Source of the DNA: Siniperca chuatsi
Lineage: Eukaryota; Chordata; Actinopteri; Centrarchiformes; Sinipercidae
Length of the DNA stretch: 64,000 bases
Direction of reading: 5' to 3'
Assembly: GCF_020085105.1 (NCBI RefSeq)
Contig: NC_058042.1
Coordinates: 12,895,001 to 12,959,000 of the forward strand
Shown: piece by piece, positions 44,875-58,500 of the stretch
Numbering within the stretch: position 1 is the stretch's first letter
How the letters are laid out: every line of letters starts with the position of its first letter
Notes under the pieces: model-generated
The model's database searches: none
Seen by the model: only the letters and a program-made list of their open reading frames with translations
What the model was told of the DNA's origin: nothing
Program-made: the position numbers and the translations under genes

Positions 44875-45190
44875 AACGGTTTTGGGAAATATGCTTAGTC
44901 AAATATGCTTTCTTGCCGAGAGTTAAATGAGAAGATTGATACCACTCTCATATCTATAGCTAAATATGAAGCTACAAGAACGAGCAGCCGCTAACGTAGA
45001 AGACTGGAAACAGCTAGCCTGGCTCTGTACCATCCACCTACCAGCATCTCTAAAGATCACTAATTGACACGTTCAATTAATCTGTACAAAACCTTATGTG
45101 TAAAAACTACAAATCAACTCCAGGAAGTTGCTGCTCATCTCACTCTCAGCAAATAAAGGTATTTCCCAAAATGTCAAACTTCTTCTTTCA
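44875..45190. mobile_element. fold-back family A, copy 3 (internally shortened)
   Basis: The left end CTTTCTTGCCGAGAGTTAAA and the right end TATTTCCCAAAATGTCAAAC match the family. The inverted right-hand AGACTGG/CCAGTCT block is missing, so this copy is deleted on one side. Confidence 0.75.
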
Positions 45191-45448
45191 GCCTAAAGCT
45201 GGCCTTCAGATGATTACATATTACATATGAATAAGTGTATACAGTAGTAGTACACTTGACTGTGATCTGATAGTTGTGTCTGTTATAACTTGTGTAGATT
45301 GAATTACAGATCTTCCTGTGTATTGTCTCACTATACTAACTACTGTAAAAGCAATTAAAAGGGCTTTCTTGAAATGTGAACTGGAGAGTAAATGATGCTG
45401 ATGTTGCTGTTATTTAATTATGTTTGTATGACTCATTTAATATATAAT

Positions 45449-45508
45449 TAATATATACAGTATATTGACTTTAAAGTGCACTTTAAAGTCAATATACTGT
45501 ATATATTA
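45449..45508. repeat. perfect 60-bp palindrome, no spacer
   Basis: Bases 45449-45478 and 45479-45508 are exact reverse complements (30 + 30), with centre GTGCAC. It lies 0.8 kb downstream of the tmem255b stop. Confidence 0.95.
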
Positions 45509-45640
45509 TTGATGAAGGATGTTAACTGCTGTGGGATGGGATTCTGTAGCTGCTGCTATAAAATACATATATAAGAAATGCATACAGTCACTGATGCATA
45601 CAAATACATGTGTCGTAAGGGGTTCATCAAAATCTTACAT

Positions 45641-46031
45641 TTAAAGGAAGAGTTCGGCATTTAGGGGAAATAGGCTTATTTGCTTGCTTGCCAAGAGTTA
45701 AATGAGAAGATCAATACCGCTCTCATGTTTCTACGGTAAATACATGTATGATGTATGAAGCTACTGCCAGCAGCCGCTTAGCTTAGCATAAAGACTGCAA
45801 ATGGGGAAACAGCTAGCCTTGCTCTGTCTCAAGGTAGCAAAATGCTTGCTTAATTTTATCACAAACTGATATGTAAAAACTACAATTCCCAGTTTTACAC
45901 AGAGAGCTAAGTTAGCCACTTCCTGTGGTATCTTCATAGTTAACGTACAAACATCTGAGTGGTATCAATCTTCTCATCTCTGGGCAAGAAAGTGAGATGT
46001 GTATTTCCCAAAATGTCGAACTTTTCCTTAA
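45641..46031. mobile_element. fold-back family A, copy 4, flanked by TTAA
   Basis: The element starts TTAAAGGAAGAGTTCG and ends CGAACTTTTCCTTAA, so the termini are inverted repeats and TTAA stands at both ends (45641-45644 and 46028-46031). TTAA duplication is the mark of piggyBac-type transposition; this assignment is an inference from one well-preserved copy. Confidence 0.75.
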
Positions 46032-48954
46032 AAATATCTCACTTCATAGTACCACCAGTACTATTTTCACTACAAGTACCACCAGGTGTTTTCACTGTAT
46101 TGTTTCACCTTAAAGTGAGACTATATATGTAACAAATCACACATTATTCCACTTATATAAATAAAAAGTTGAATCCATAAGCAATAAAACACTTTTGCTC
46201 AACTCAGTACACTCAGAGGTTACTGCTACGCCATACTTTGTCTGGTATGACCAGCAGTGTATGGTGACTAATGTTAGCAAATAAGTTATTGCTGTATAAT
46301 GCACACTACTGACTCAGTCCACTGACTTTATGACTCTTCTCTACTTGTGCAACTGGTATGCTATGTTTTAGCATTGACCTTTATCCCCTATTGTCACTTG
46401 TGGCCACACTGGCCACTTTAGCAAAACTTACATCGGCTCGCCTTAAAACAAAAAATGTTTTTCAATTGCCCTGTAATGTAAATCATTAGCATGATAAACT
46501 CAAGGTTCACTTAACTTATATCAGGGCTTTTGATCGAATCTCGCTGCCTTTTTTAGCAAATGGAACTTGCTCAGTCTTCATCATGTGTTATAAGTATGGG
46601 ACTTCTGTTGTGTGATAACAGGTGGTCATATATGGAAGGGAGATCGTAACCACTCACTCACCTTTGTCAACTACCACTTACAACATTAAAGGTATAATCT
46701 AAGATTTTTATGAAATCAAACCCTGTGTTTTCTACTATTTATGGTGAGCATTTTTTTCAGCAATAGCCATTCAATGTATTAACATTCTGTAATATCTCTC
46801 TATATAGTAGTTTCCATTGTTAGTGGCAGAGTCCGCCATTCCCGTGCTGGATTAAAATTGCCTACCTAACCATGAGGGATTTACAGGAAAATGATTAATG
46901 TAAGTAACCAGTATTACTTTTTGAAAATATTACTAATATCAGCCTCACTGTTTACCGTTTGCGCTCTTTACACCATGTCAGAGCTGTATTAAGTTAAAGC
47001 AAACCCAAAATGTCCTACTGCTGCTAGTTCAAATTAAAAGCATTGAACCGGCCAAATATGGGGTGGCTTTTGTGAAGCAGTAACAGGAAACGCATTATAT
47101 TTGTCACCATGGGTAGCACTGACTGCGATTATTTATGTCAAAAATTACGTCTACAAAACAAGACGTGGTCTTTTCCGGCATTTTTGTCAGCGGATAAGTT
47201 TTAAATATTGCAGAGAATCTCGCCTCGACTTAAGACCAAAACAGACGCCGCTAACTCAGCGGGAACTAGATTAGGGAGACCATCCACATCCGATGCAGAA
47301 GACCATCCCCGAAGAAGAGACAGAGGTTACAGTCTCTCCCCCATATCCAATAACCTGTTATCATGTGACTGATGTTTTGTAGTTATGCCACGTGATGACA
47401 CCTGAGCAAGTTGTATTGGCTGAAGAAGGGCGTGAGATAGTCGAAAGATGTATTGGAAAAACACCTCGAGTTAGAACACTCACATGCCACACATGGAACA
47501 GGACATGAAAGGTTTATCTTGGAAGTAGCCACACAGAATACAAATGGGTTTTTTGAAAATACAATTTTACTCTATGATGTTCATACAACTGCTTTTATCT
47601 TTGTTTTTAAATAGGATTTTCACTGTTGAGGGAAGTTAAAACTCCAAAGGCAGACTTATTTCAGCATTGTACACATACTGGCAGTTAAAGTGAAAAATAA
47701 AAACTAAAGACTAAGTTCAATATACAACACATGATAAAAAATAAACAAAAACTCGTCAAGCTCGAAATTCTGGCATTCATTCATCAGAAAACTAGAAAAT
47801 TATACATTACAGAGGGAAGTAAAAGAACACAGGAGCCCTTTTGGCATTTTCACTCACAATGCTCCTCTGACATTCTTTGTTTTAATTGTGTTTTGATTTG
47901 CTCAGCACCTATAAAATGAAATTTTAAAAAGATTTACAATACTTTGATCCCAGGCTATTGCTCTCACAGTCTCCCAAATTCCCATTTCAAGAAAAAGAAT
48001 AGTGTAATTGTCGCTCAAACTTGTTAGGAAGCAGATGAAGTTGAGAGACTCTGATTACTGTTTTTGACTTTGGATGAACTTAAATGTGCAGAAAACCTCA
48101 GTAAACGTAAGGTAGTGTTTGTTTTCTGTCTTCTATAAAGCATTGTACAGTCACGTTATTTACATATTCAGTATATTACAGCGCACTCTTTTTACTCTCA
48201 GTAGCTTGTGTGGTGCGTTTGATGCAGTGCTCACTCTCTCCTTCATAGAGAGGGCCCCTTCCTGTCTCCCTGTGCTTCTGTGACTAATCTATCATCCTCA
48301 GACTGCTATATGGCAGGTATTAAGTGTGAGTGGGTGAATTCAGTGGGAAAGAAGGGGCCTTTGTGATGAAGTTAGTGATTGAAGATTAATCAGGGTGTCA
48401 GTCAGTTCTTTAAAAGACTGTAATACTCCAAAATGCACAGGTGGAAATGCATAGTGTATTAACTGTAATGAGTACAACATTTCATTTGGAGAAGCATTAC
48501 AGTACTGCACCTTTGTGAAATGATTAACCTGTTTAGAGGGAAGCTGTTGTGAAGTTTGGGTTGGTTGTTCTTGGTAGGCACATGGTTGATTTTTAAGGTT
48601 GCAGGCAGAGATGGAGTGCTGCTTTATTTGAGAGGAAATCAAGAAAATGGCTTCACTCGCTGTCCATTCCTACCTGCAACAACGTGCAAGGTTTTCTACA
48701 GAACACAAAGTTGTGCCTAATACCACACCTCCCTGCTGTGGTGAAGGAGGGATTCAACTTGTTAGGGGCAAATAAGATTGACTTAGTCCCCAATCAACCC
48801 CTAAGTCATTATGCACCAAACACTCATGAAGATCTGAGCACCTATTCACACATTTTCTCTGAGTAGGGTAGCTGATATAGGACTATATATATATCTGGTC
48901 CCCATTTTTTAAATTTCATCGGATTCTACATTAGCACTTGATTATTTCAAGCTT

Positions 48955-49025
48955 TGCGAATGTGGGCCTTAGGTGAACTGGATGTAAGCAACATGACCAC
49001 CGCTCTATCAACTGAATTGCTGCAG
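48955..49025 (-). repeat. possible tRNA-derived SINE fragment
   Basis: On the minus strand the sequence reads ATTCAGTTGATAGAGCGG, then GTCATGTTGC, then AGTTCACC. The first part resembles a tRNA D-arm/A box and the last a weak B box, with plausible spacing. Too diverged to name. Confidence 0.3.
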
Positions 49026-49535
49026 TGGAGAGTCACTCTGCCTACAAAGTTCCAGTCAAATCTGCATTTAAGCCAGGATGCCAGGCGTAGCAGGTTGACC
49101 CAAGACCAACCATTTGACATTGATCTAGATAAGGCCTTGTGTGTTCTTGTGGGCTTACAAGGCTGTGATGCATGGGCAGTTTTTGAGGCAATGTTGTGTA
49201 GCATTTATTCCCCTATTTTGGGAATACAGATGTTGCTCATTGGCTGACTAACTGCCTTACTGCGTCATAGTACTGAGAAAATACTGTGAAATTCCCTGCA
49301 AATGCCTCTAAGCAGCAGTGTCATCACAGTAAAAGGACAGGGTGATCCTGGGCTAAGGCTCCGGCTGCACCACGATACCTGGTCCATTTTCTTTTCTTTT
49401 TTTTTTTTCTTTTTTTTTAACATTCCAATCTAAAACATCTCCCCACTGTTCAAAAATTTTATAAATATATTGGAAATCATCCCCATTGCCTGAACTAACT
49501 GCTTATGGATCAGTTTTGGCAGACTGATGCGCTGG

Positions 49536-52500
49536 TCACTGGTGAGAGTCCAGCAGGGGGCAGGAGTGTGAGCGGATGTCGTTGTGTTTGTTGATGGCCT
49601 GGTCCAAGTCCAGAGGCTGTCCGTTAACATTGACCTCCATACAGCCACTGTAGGGCGCCGACACCAGCGTGGAGACCAGAGAAACATCTGAGGGAAGGAA
49701 TGACAACATGTGATCCAGCAGATAACAAGATGGATTGTGTAGGAACCTGTGACCTAACCATGAGTATGCAAACAGCATTACTCAGTGTGTTGAATCTGTC
49801 AGACTCAGCAAACACATTAACCAACACTTAGACCTTTTCTCACGTATACATGACAATTCTCATCAAGGCGTTTACTAACAATTTGTTGAAAATGACAAAA
49901 TAGTTATATTTTCATTCCAGTTTGGGGAATGTTGGAGTTGTTTCTGGCTGAGATCCTGAATTATTTACTTAGTGACAACTTTGCATCATTATTATGGTAT
50001 GCTATATACAGTACAAGAAAACAAAGTGAGCCACTCATAAATGGTATGAATTTTGCATAATCACCTCTTCTCATCATTAACTCAGTAAGACAATTTATTG
50101 TTGACATGTGTTGGATGTTTTGGAGACTGTACAAGAACATAGGAAGCTGTGGCTGAGAGTGTTCAAAGACAGATTGGGCAGAAAAACCTAATCTTTAGGT
50201 TATTCAATTGATCAGCTCAAGAGAACTGGCTATAACAAGGCGTGTGAGGCTTTTCAATCTAAATATCTACATGTGCAAAATGCTTGGTTTGTCACATTTT
50301 TCTTTACTGAGTGAAATGCATGAACAGCCAACAACAAAGCGTGTGTGTGCCTGTGTGTGCGTTTGTTAAATGACAAGCTTCTTTTATACTGAAAAGAGAA
50401 AATGTCTTACTTTCATTTTTATTTTTTGTTTTTATTTAATGTTCCAATTATGAATCCTTCATTTCCACCCAAGTATAAAATATTGTCCGGCAGCTTTAGA
50501 TTCCTCTACTGTTTTAATAATTATTAATTTTAACTACTAATCATTTATACCACTGTCCTCAACCCCCCAAGGTACTTAGCATCACCACTAACATAAAACC
50601 CTTCATACTGTATGAATAACATCCTGCAAAATGTGTGTGTCCTCACCAGGAAGGCCTCCTATAAAGGTGCTGGACTGTGACAAGAGGTCAAAAGGAACTT
50701 CGGTGTCTTCACTACGTCCAGACTGGCCATCGACCAGCAGCAGGGTCTGGTTGCCTGAGATCGTCACCTGGATTTCATGACTCTCACCATCACACAGGGG
50801 GGCAGGAGAGCTGGCAATGACGACCTCACCTACAGATACCAGAACAAACTGAAGACACACAAAAGGTCAATTCTGAGATAAAACATACAATAACAAACTA
50901 ATTTTACAAACATACAAAGGTTGAGCATTAAAGTACTCACATCTCGCCATTCATCAGTGCCAGGATGATAGTCGGCCAGCGCAATGGAGAAAGGGACTCT
51001 GTCCTGGTGAACAAGTGCAAACAACACTCCAATCGCAGAAGTTGGACGCAGGTTCAACAGGACGCTCAGGTTCTGTGATTCTGAAGTGATGAGAACAGGA
51101 AGTCATTAACTTTATCGACAAACAAAGATGAGGCAAACTGTTGACAAAAGAGTAGGCAATGATGGAAGCCAACTAACATTCACCCAAACAAATATAAGCA
51201 TTGACTAACTATTTCAGGTAGAAGCAATTAGGCTCAGATATGCAAACCCCTCACGCTATGTATAACACACACACACACACACACACGCACACACTGCACC
51301 ATAGCTGATGTTGAAGAGAGCGAAGCCTGTGCCGGGGTAATATGCTCCAGGATCCTCTGCGCTGAAACACTGCATGTTGTCGTTGGACCGAATGGTTTCT
51401 TGTATGGACGTATCTTCACCTGTCAACCATCTCCACTCCTTCATACAGCCGTCCAGACGGGGGTTCACCTACGTAACAATCACAACAGTTGAGACATATG
51501 TAAAGAACATCTCTTTTTGGTACATATTCAAGAAAATACACAAGCACATACAAACAAACACCTGATTAATGAGGCCGTCCTCTCTGAAAGGGACTCCTCC
51601 CACAGTGAGGTTGAGTTCATGCATTCCCTTCTTTAGTGTAAACAGATCACCGTTTACAGCGATCTTCATGACGGCCTCCCTGTCAATCTTAATCACTAGA
51701 CTCCGCCCCTGCTCCTCCACCGAGATCTGAGAAGAAAACGAGACATTTAAGGAGCTTTCAATCAGCTAATGAAGCTAATGTAGACAGTGTGTTACTGTTC
51801 ATGACAGAAACCTCCAACCTTTCTCCACTGGCCGTCATTGACGAGGGGTCCGCTGCTGGTGACCCTGCTGACTGTGCCGTACTTCAGCTGCAGCTCCAGC
51901 TTCCCATGGTGCATTGCCAGCACGATCCAGGAGCTGTTTAGGTGACCTCCAGCAAAGAAGATCACACCCTCAGGGTCGTGAGTGCGGAAGTCAAACTCTG
52001 CTGAAAAGCTGGGAAATGGGGTGCAGTGACAGAGTGTGCATTTGAATAAGTAAGTTAGTGTGACAAAGATAATTGAGAATAAATAATAAAAGGAAATAAG
52101 AAGGGACAGGAAGAGATTGTAGGAGCAAAACAATTCCTTGTCTTCTTCTTTTCCTTTCGGCTGTTCCCTTTCAGGGGTCGCCACAGCAAATCATGTGCCT
52201 CCATCTAACCCTGTCCTCTGCATCCTCTTCACTCACACCAATTAACTTCATGTCCTCTCTCACTACATCCATAAATCTCCTCTTTGGTCTTCCTCTAGAC
52301 CTCCTGCCTGGCAGCTCCAACCTCAGCATACTTTTACCAATATATTCACAGTCTCTCCTCTGAACATGTCCAAACCACCTCAATCTGGCCTCTCTGACTT
52401 TCTCCGAAACATCTAACACGAGCTGTCCCTCTGATGTACTCATTCCTGATCCTGTCCGTCCTCGTCACTCCCAAAGAGAACCTCACCATCTTAAGCTCTG

Positions 52501-55500
52501 CTACCTCCAGCTCTGCCTCTTGTCTTTTCTTCAGTGCCACTGTCTCTAAGCTGTACAACATCGCTGGTCTCACCACCGTCTTGAACACCTTTCCTTTCAT
52601 TCTTGCTGATACTCTTATCACACAACACACCTGACCTGACACTTTTCTCCACCCGTTCCAACCTGCTTGCACTCGCCTCTTCGCCTCTTTTCCACAGTCT
52701 CCATTGCTCTGAATCGTTGACCCCGACTACTTAAAGTCCTGCACCTTCTTCACCTCTGCTCCCTGTAACCTCACCTTTCCACCTGGGTCCCTCTCATTGA
52801 CACACATGTATTCTGTCTTACTGCAGCTAAGCTTCATTCCTCTGTTTTCCAGAACAGACCTCCCGTCTTTCGAGATTTTCCTCCACCTGCTCCCTGCTCT
52901 CACTATAAATCACAATGTCATCCACAAACATCATAATCCATGGAGATTCCTGTCTAACCTCATCTGTCAGCCTGTCCATCACCAGAGCAAACAAGAAGGG
53001 GCTCAGAGCCGATCCTTGATGCAGACCCACCTCCACCTTGAACTCCTCTGTCACACCTACAGCACACCTCACCACGGTCTTACAGCTTTCATACATGTCC
53101 TGCACCACTCTAACATACTTCTCTGCCACTCCAGACTTCCTCATACAATACCACAGCTCCTCTCTCGGCACCCTGTCATACGCTTTCTCTAAATCTACGA
53201 AGACACAATGCAACTCCCTATCTCCCCTGCAACTCCCTAACTCCCCTACCTTCTCTGTACTTCTCCATCAGCATCCTCAGCGCAAATACTGCATCTGTTG
53301 TACTCTTTCTAGGCATGAAACCATATTGCTGCTCACAAATGCTCACCCCTGCCCTTAGCCTAGCTTCCACTACTCTTTCCCACAACTTCATTGTATGGCT
53401 CATCAGCTTTATTCCTCTGTAGTTGCCACAGCTCTGCACATCTCCCTTGTTCTTAAAAATTAGCACCAGTACACTTCTCCTCCATTCCTCGGGCATCCTC
53501 TCACTCTCCAAGATCTTGTTAAACAAACTAGTCAGAAACTCTACTGCCACCTCTCCTAGACACTTCCATACCTCCACAGGTATGTCATCAGGACCAACTG
53601 CCTTTCCACTCTTCATCCTCTTCAACGTCCTCCTCACTTCACTCTTGCTAATCTTTGCTACTACCTGCTCCACACCAGTCACCTCTTCTACTCTTCGCTC
53701 CCTTTCATTTTCCTCATTCATCAACTCTTCAAAGTACTCCCATCACACTCCTGGCACCTGTCAATATATTTCCATCCTTATCTTTAATCACCCTAACCTG
53801 CTGCACATCCTTCCCATCTCTATCTCTTTGTCTGGCCAACCTGTACAAATCCACCTCTCCCTCTTTAGTGTCCAACCTAGCATACAAGTCCTCATATGCT
53901 CTTTGTTTGGCCTTTGCCACCTCTACCTTCACCTTACGCTGCATCTCCCTGTACTCCTGTCTACTCTCTTCAGTCCTCTCAGTGTCCCACTTCTTCTTAA
54001 CTAACCTCTTTCTCTGTATACACTCCTGTACTTCCTCGTTCCACCACCAAGTCTCCTTGTCCACTTTCCTCTTTCCAGATGACACACCGAGTACCCTCCT
54101 ACCTGTCTCCCTGATCACATTAGCTGTAGTGGTCCAGTCATCTGGGAGCACTTCCTGACCACCGAGAGTCTGTCTCAGTTCCTCCCTGAAAACTACACGA
54201 CATTCTTGATTTTTCAACTTCCACCACTTCGTCCTCTGCTCTGCCTTTGTCCTCTTCATCTTCCTCACCACCAGAGTCATTTTACACACTACCATCCTGT
54301 GTTGTCTGGCTACACTCTCCCCTACCACTACAGTCACTGGTCTCTTTCAGATTACAACGTCTACACAAGATGTAGTCCACCTGAGTGCTTCTACCTCCAC
54401 TCTTATATGTCACCCTATGTTCCTGCCTCTTCTGGAAGAAAGTGTTCACTACAGCCATTTACATCCTCTTTGCAAAGTCTACCACCATCTGTCCTTCTGC
54501 GTTCCTGTCCTGAAGACCAAACCTGCCCATCACATTCTCATCACCTTTGTTCCCTTCACCCCATTGAAATCTGCACTAATCCCCACTCTCTCACCTCTGG
54601 GGATGCTCTGCATCACTTCATCTAACTCACTCCAGAATTTCTCCTTCTCTTCTAACTCACATCCTACCTGTGGGGCATAACCACTCACAACATTGAACAT
54701 TACCCCTTCAATTTCCAGCTTCAGACTCATCAACCTGTCTGATACTCTTTTCACCTCTAGTACATTCCTCACAAACTCCTCTTTCAGGATAACTCCTACT
54801 CTGTTTCTCTTCCTATCTGACCCATAGTAGAACAACTTGAACCCTGCTCCTAAGCTTCTATGCTTGCTACCTTTCCACCTGGTCTCCTGGACACACAGTA
54901 TGTCCACCTTCCTTCTCTGCATCATGTCAATCAACTCTCTAGCCTTCCCTGTCATAGTCCCAACATTCAAAGTCCCTACTGTCAGTCCTACATTCTTAGC
55001 TTTCCTCTTCTCTCTCCGCCTACGAACACACCTTCCTCCTCTCCTTCTTCGTCTTTGACCAACAGTAGTCCAATTTCCACCGGTACCCTGTAGGTCAACA
55101 GCACCGGTGGCGGTCGTTGTTAACCCGGGCCCCGACTGATCCGGTATGGAAGTCATTTTAGCAAAACAATTCCTTTTGGTGGCCAAAATAATTTGATCTG
55201 CTATCCACTTGGCACTCAAATGAAGTGGGTGGTATTTTCCCAGCTAATATTAGAAATTATTTTTAGAATTAGCTGATACAACTTCACAAAGTGACTATGT
55301 ATGGTAAAAAAGAACCGTTCAGCCTGCTGTATCACTTTAATACAAACATGTCCATTAAAAAGAAAAATATGAACAAGAATTTAAAACACGATTTGATTAA
55401 AGCCCAAAGCTTAAATCATGTTTGGTCACTCAACACCACAGATGTCAAGTGAGGCACGTTTGTCTTGTATTTTGAAAGTGGATGAAAATAAAGTTCCACA

Positions 55501-58500
55501 GAAAAAGTCAATGGAAGCTCATTTCTTGTAAAAACAGAATAATTCTATCTTCTAATACATACAAAACAACAAACATGCAGAAAGTTAGGCAACATGTTTT
55601 GAATTCAATGCAATTCCTCAGGCAGCATTTGGGTAGGTTGTTGCCAGAGTTTACACTTAACACTTCCTTAAACTTATATTCACTTCTATGCTCATCTATA
55701 AGTGAAACTAAAACAGTCTTACCAACCAAGTTGTGATCACTCCATTTAATCATTTATCTGTCTTTATACTTACTGTAACTCAGGTATAAATGTAGGTGGG
55801 ACGTTTTTGTTTGGAGACACCTGTTGAGAGTATTGAGCATCAAAACATAATAACTTTCTCACCCAGTTTGAATCCTCCTGCGGAAACGCAGCCTCACCAC
55901 TGGCACACCGCTGAACATGCGGCCCAGGTAGAGAGAACGAGAGTTCCTCTTCAGAGACGGTGACATGCAGGGAGTTAAAGCCTGTGAAAACACAGAGAGA
56001 AAACAAGCTGCTACTTCAAGAGAACCATTTGTGTAATTAAGTGTGACTTGACTCAAGACTGTAGTTTATAGTTCACATTTAACAACAGAGGTGAAAGCTG
56101 AACTATTAAAACTGATGGTTAATGTTTGCCACAGTTCATGTATTTCACCTTACAGCTCCTGAGGTCCTGGCCGAGCTTCATGCCGTGACGACCATCACAG
56201 AAGCAGCGGAAACTCCCTGGAGTGTTTAGACACTCCTCTGCACAAACACCCGACTCGCACTCATCGACATCTGACAAGTGACAGCAGGTTGAAGAGATAA
56301 AAGAGAAGGAGATATTAAAGTCATGAGTGGGGTATAAAGGGTTACAGAGAATCAGAGAGTTCAAGAAGTTATCAGAGTCCCATCAGTGGAGGAATTAGTC
56401 AGAACATAAACTTTCAACGATCTAAAAAACATCAGTTCCACAAGCATGAAATATGTCTTTCCTGTCAACATACCAGAAAATGCAAACAACACTTGAGTCA
56501 AGTAGACTTGGACATAGACTGGGTGGTATCTCCCCGCTCCATATACAACCTTACATGGCCATGAGAGGGTTGGCTTTAATAAACGTTAATTCTCAGAGGA
56601 GGGACACTGAGGTTATGAAAAGTCTGGTTTCCACTGCAGAGCAAAAACAGGGCACATGAGTGATTAATGACTTTGGTTTAAGTCTATGAATTCTTATTCA
56701 ATGTTTTTACCAACAGACTGATGTTATATATCTTATTTAGCATTTTTTTGGCTTTGGACATCCTTCCATTCCTTGAATGTAAAAGTGTATGTTGAGCAGT
56801 TAGCTAATGCCTCTTGCTATGAATTTAGGGGAAAACATGAGATTAAATATACAGTATACAATGTTTATTACGGTCCCTTGGCTTGGTGATGCTGCTGTGA
56901 TTGCACAGATGGCTGATATAATGTTTTCAAATCATTTCATGTTAAAATCATAATTTGGTGTGCTTAAGATGACTGAAAAGTAGCAAACACTTCTCTAACC
57001 TGTAAACCTAAGGCATGTCTTCTGTGTTTGTGAATTCTGACTACTACATTTAAGCTTTATCTCATCTATTTTGCTTACATAACTATTTCTGTCCTGACCA
57101 AATCTGAAATCAAAAAGAGAGTCAGTCTGTGTATTTTACCCCTGAAATGAACTTTTTCTAAAAGGCATGGAGATGGTGACCTGTTACCTACTTATACAAC
57201 ATTTCTTCCAATGTCTATGCATTCCTTTCCTGACCCCACAACACAGCTGCATCAAGTCCTGCTGAGGCTGAAGCTGCTCCTCGGTCAGTCCTCATGAAAC
57301 TATGCGTTTGTGTGTCTTTGTGTGTGTCTCTCTTTTATCGTGTGTGTGTGTGTATACACACACTTACCAACACAGCTCTTGGTTTCATTGTCGTAGACAT
57401 AGCCGATATCACACAAGCAATCATAGCTGCCCTCCTTATTCTCACACCGTGCTGTTCCACATACACCTGGGTCCTCACACTCATCCACATCTGAAAGACA
57501 CAAAATGTGTGCAGACAAGTCAAAGTCTTGTGGGAATTCAACAGTACCAAGAAGACTATACAGTCAACTTCTCAGCTGGATGTGATCTAAGGAGGTTATT
57601 TGTACCTTTGCTTATTAGTATCAGGAAAAAAATGTGTCTGAAAAAGACACCAGACACAAGACAGATGCAAGTTCTGGTCCTGATTGGTTAACTGGAATCA
57701 AAACGACCCCAATATTAAATTTAGCCCAGAGCAGTTTTACTGTCAACATTGTATATACAGTACAGACTGTATCTGCTTGTTCCTGCACTTCACTGAAACT
57801 ACGTCAGATTTTTGAAATAAATATTTACACTGGAGACACTGTTTTTAAGTACCATTCAATCAAATGGACACCGCAATATGTCTTTATCATGATTTTATGC
57901 ACATTTCTCTTATCTATGGAAACTTATAAACTTAATAAACTTCTGTGGGTTTAAACAATGATTGTTTGCACAACACGAGTTTGAAATGTTGGAGCTGGCA
58001 ACGGGTGTTTTTGCCTAATTTGTTAACTAAACCATTTATTCTTTATGGACTTACGGTGATAATTTTGTAACAAGACAGAACAACACTGCTATTGGATTAC
58101 AATAGGGACCTCAACCACAAAAACTCTCACATTGAAAATCCTTGCAAATCAATTAAAAATATTTATATTAATGGAGCACTGACTGCAGAAGCAACTAGAT
58201 TGTCAAAGTTTGAAGTGGATTCAAAATTGTTAAAATGCAGACTGAGTCATGACATGATTTCAGTTGCTAGATGATGTGCATCTATGGTTTGTGGCTTACC
58301 ATTACACATGTGGCGTCCTACCAACATGTAGCCTTGGTGACAGAAGCAGCGGTAACTGCCCATAGTGTTGTTGCATTCGTGGTCACACCCTCCATTTCTA
58401 TTGCTGCACTCGTCGACATCTGCAAATAGGATGGTAGTACAGTCAACATGAGCGCAGGAAAAACATCATCATGGGTTGTGTACAGCATTAGGTTTTCTGG

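Larger units (their letters stand above)
44628..49535. other. convergent intergenic region between tmem255b and gas6
   Basis: It holds the 3' UTRs of both genes, whose ends cannot be fixed by eye (an ATTAAA lies at 45354 on the plus strand). Two family A fold-backs, a perfect palindrome at 45449-45508 and a possible tRNA-derived fragment near 48955-49025 are the structured parts. A T-rich tract lies at 49389-49419. No conserved gene was recognised in 46030-48950. Confidence 0.5.

Noticed and set aside
53423-54625. Long plus-strand open frames (193, 167 and 139 aa) in the gas6 intron
   Set aside because: They are antisense shadows of the RTE LINE, whose conserved motifs are all on the minus strand.
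52171-55219. Series of minus-strand ORFs as host genes
   Set aside because: They carry endonuclease and reverse-transcriptase motifs of one retrotransposon bounded by a 16-bp duplication.
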